Shown here piece by piece: positions 20,615-20,660 of a DNA stretch of 20,660 bases. The notes beneath the pieces were generated by a model. The model made no database searches and was not told the origin of the DNA. It saw only the letters and a program-made list of their open reading frames with translations. Numbering within the stretch: position 1 is the first letter of the stretch; every line of letters begins with the position of its first letter. The DNA is from an uncultured Collinsella sp. Its GTDB lineage: Bacteria > Actinomycetota > Coriobacteriia > Coriobacteriales > Coriobacteriaceae. The position numbers and the translations under genes are program-made. Where the stretch lies: NCBI GenBank assembly GCA_902478885.1, contig CABSMS010000030.1, positions 1 through 20,660 of the forward strand, read 5' to 3'.

Positions 20615-20660
20615 CTGTCTCTTATACACATCTCCGAGCCCACGAGACTAGCGCTCATCT
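20615..20660. other. Illumina Nextera adapter, index and P7 start (artefact)
   Basis: Bases 20615-20648 are the reverse complement of the Nextera Read 2 adapter (CTGTCTCTTATACACATCTC and on). TAGCGCTC (20649-20656) is the index and ATCT begins the P7 flow-cell sequence. The index is the reverse complement of bases 1-8, so both ends come from one indexed library read through its insert ends. Confidence 0.98.

Overview
The window is one assembled contig with uncut Illumina Nextera adapter, carrying the same 8-base index, at both ends (1-42 and 20615-20660). Genuine sequence is therefore about 43-20614, and the first and last genes are cut by the library fragment, not by biology. High GC, the gene content (tryptophan-type ECF transporter, D-aspartate ligase with racemase, C69 dipeptidase, Rnd with HRDC domain) and the style of the intergenic palindromes suggest a gut Coriobacteriia bacterium, most likely Collinsella or a close relative. 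That is an inference from family resemblance, not a database match.

Layout. 43-1785 (minus): lysine biosynthesis. lysA sits behind a recognisable lysine riboswitch and runs in frame, without a stop codon, into the start of dapA. 1896-3083 (plus): an M20D amidohydrolase. 3186-3780: a HigB/HigA toxin-antitoxin pair with palindromic operator candidates. 3810-4133: a small two-helix membrane protein. 4298-6673: an FxLYD membrane protein, a helix-turn-helix protein and a membrane-anchored Ser/Thr kinase, possibly one signalling locus. 6711-7844 (minus): a secreted coiled-coil/lysozyme-like wall hydrolase behind a cluster of near-perfect palindromes. 8079-8711 (minus): a MOSC protein. 8944-11031 (plus): an ATP-grasp ligase resembling D-aspartate ligase and an Asp/Glu-type racemase, plausibly the peptidoglycan cross-bridge pair.

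11157-14645 (minus) is the most informative locus. It is a complete ECF transporter (S, double ATPase, T) preceded by a 22-codon leader peptide with three consecutive Trp codons, an intrinsic terminator and a competing pairing. This is ribosome-mediated tryptophan attenuation, and it supports assigning the TrpP-like S component to tryptophan. A 19-of-20 complementary pair brackets the terminator, and two large hairpin elements lie between the S and ATPase genes.

14839-16641 (minus): a surface C69 dipeptidase whose predicted signal cleavage would expose its catalytic Cys. 16950-17969 (minus): a diacylglycerol-kinase-like lipid kinase, translationally coupled to a 30-residue membrane protein. 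18068-20614 (plus): ribonuclease D, a YugP-type zinc membrane peptidase, and the start of xseA. Many genes concern amino-acid supply (Lys, Trp, D-Asp, dipeptides) and the cell wall. No tRNA, rRNA, CRISPR array, transposase or phage gene was seen.
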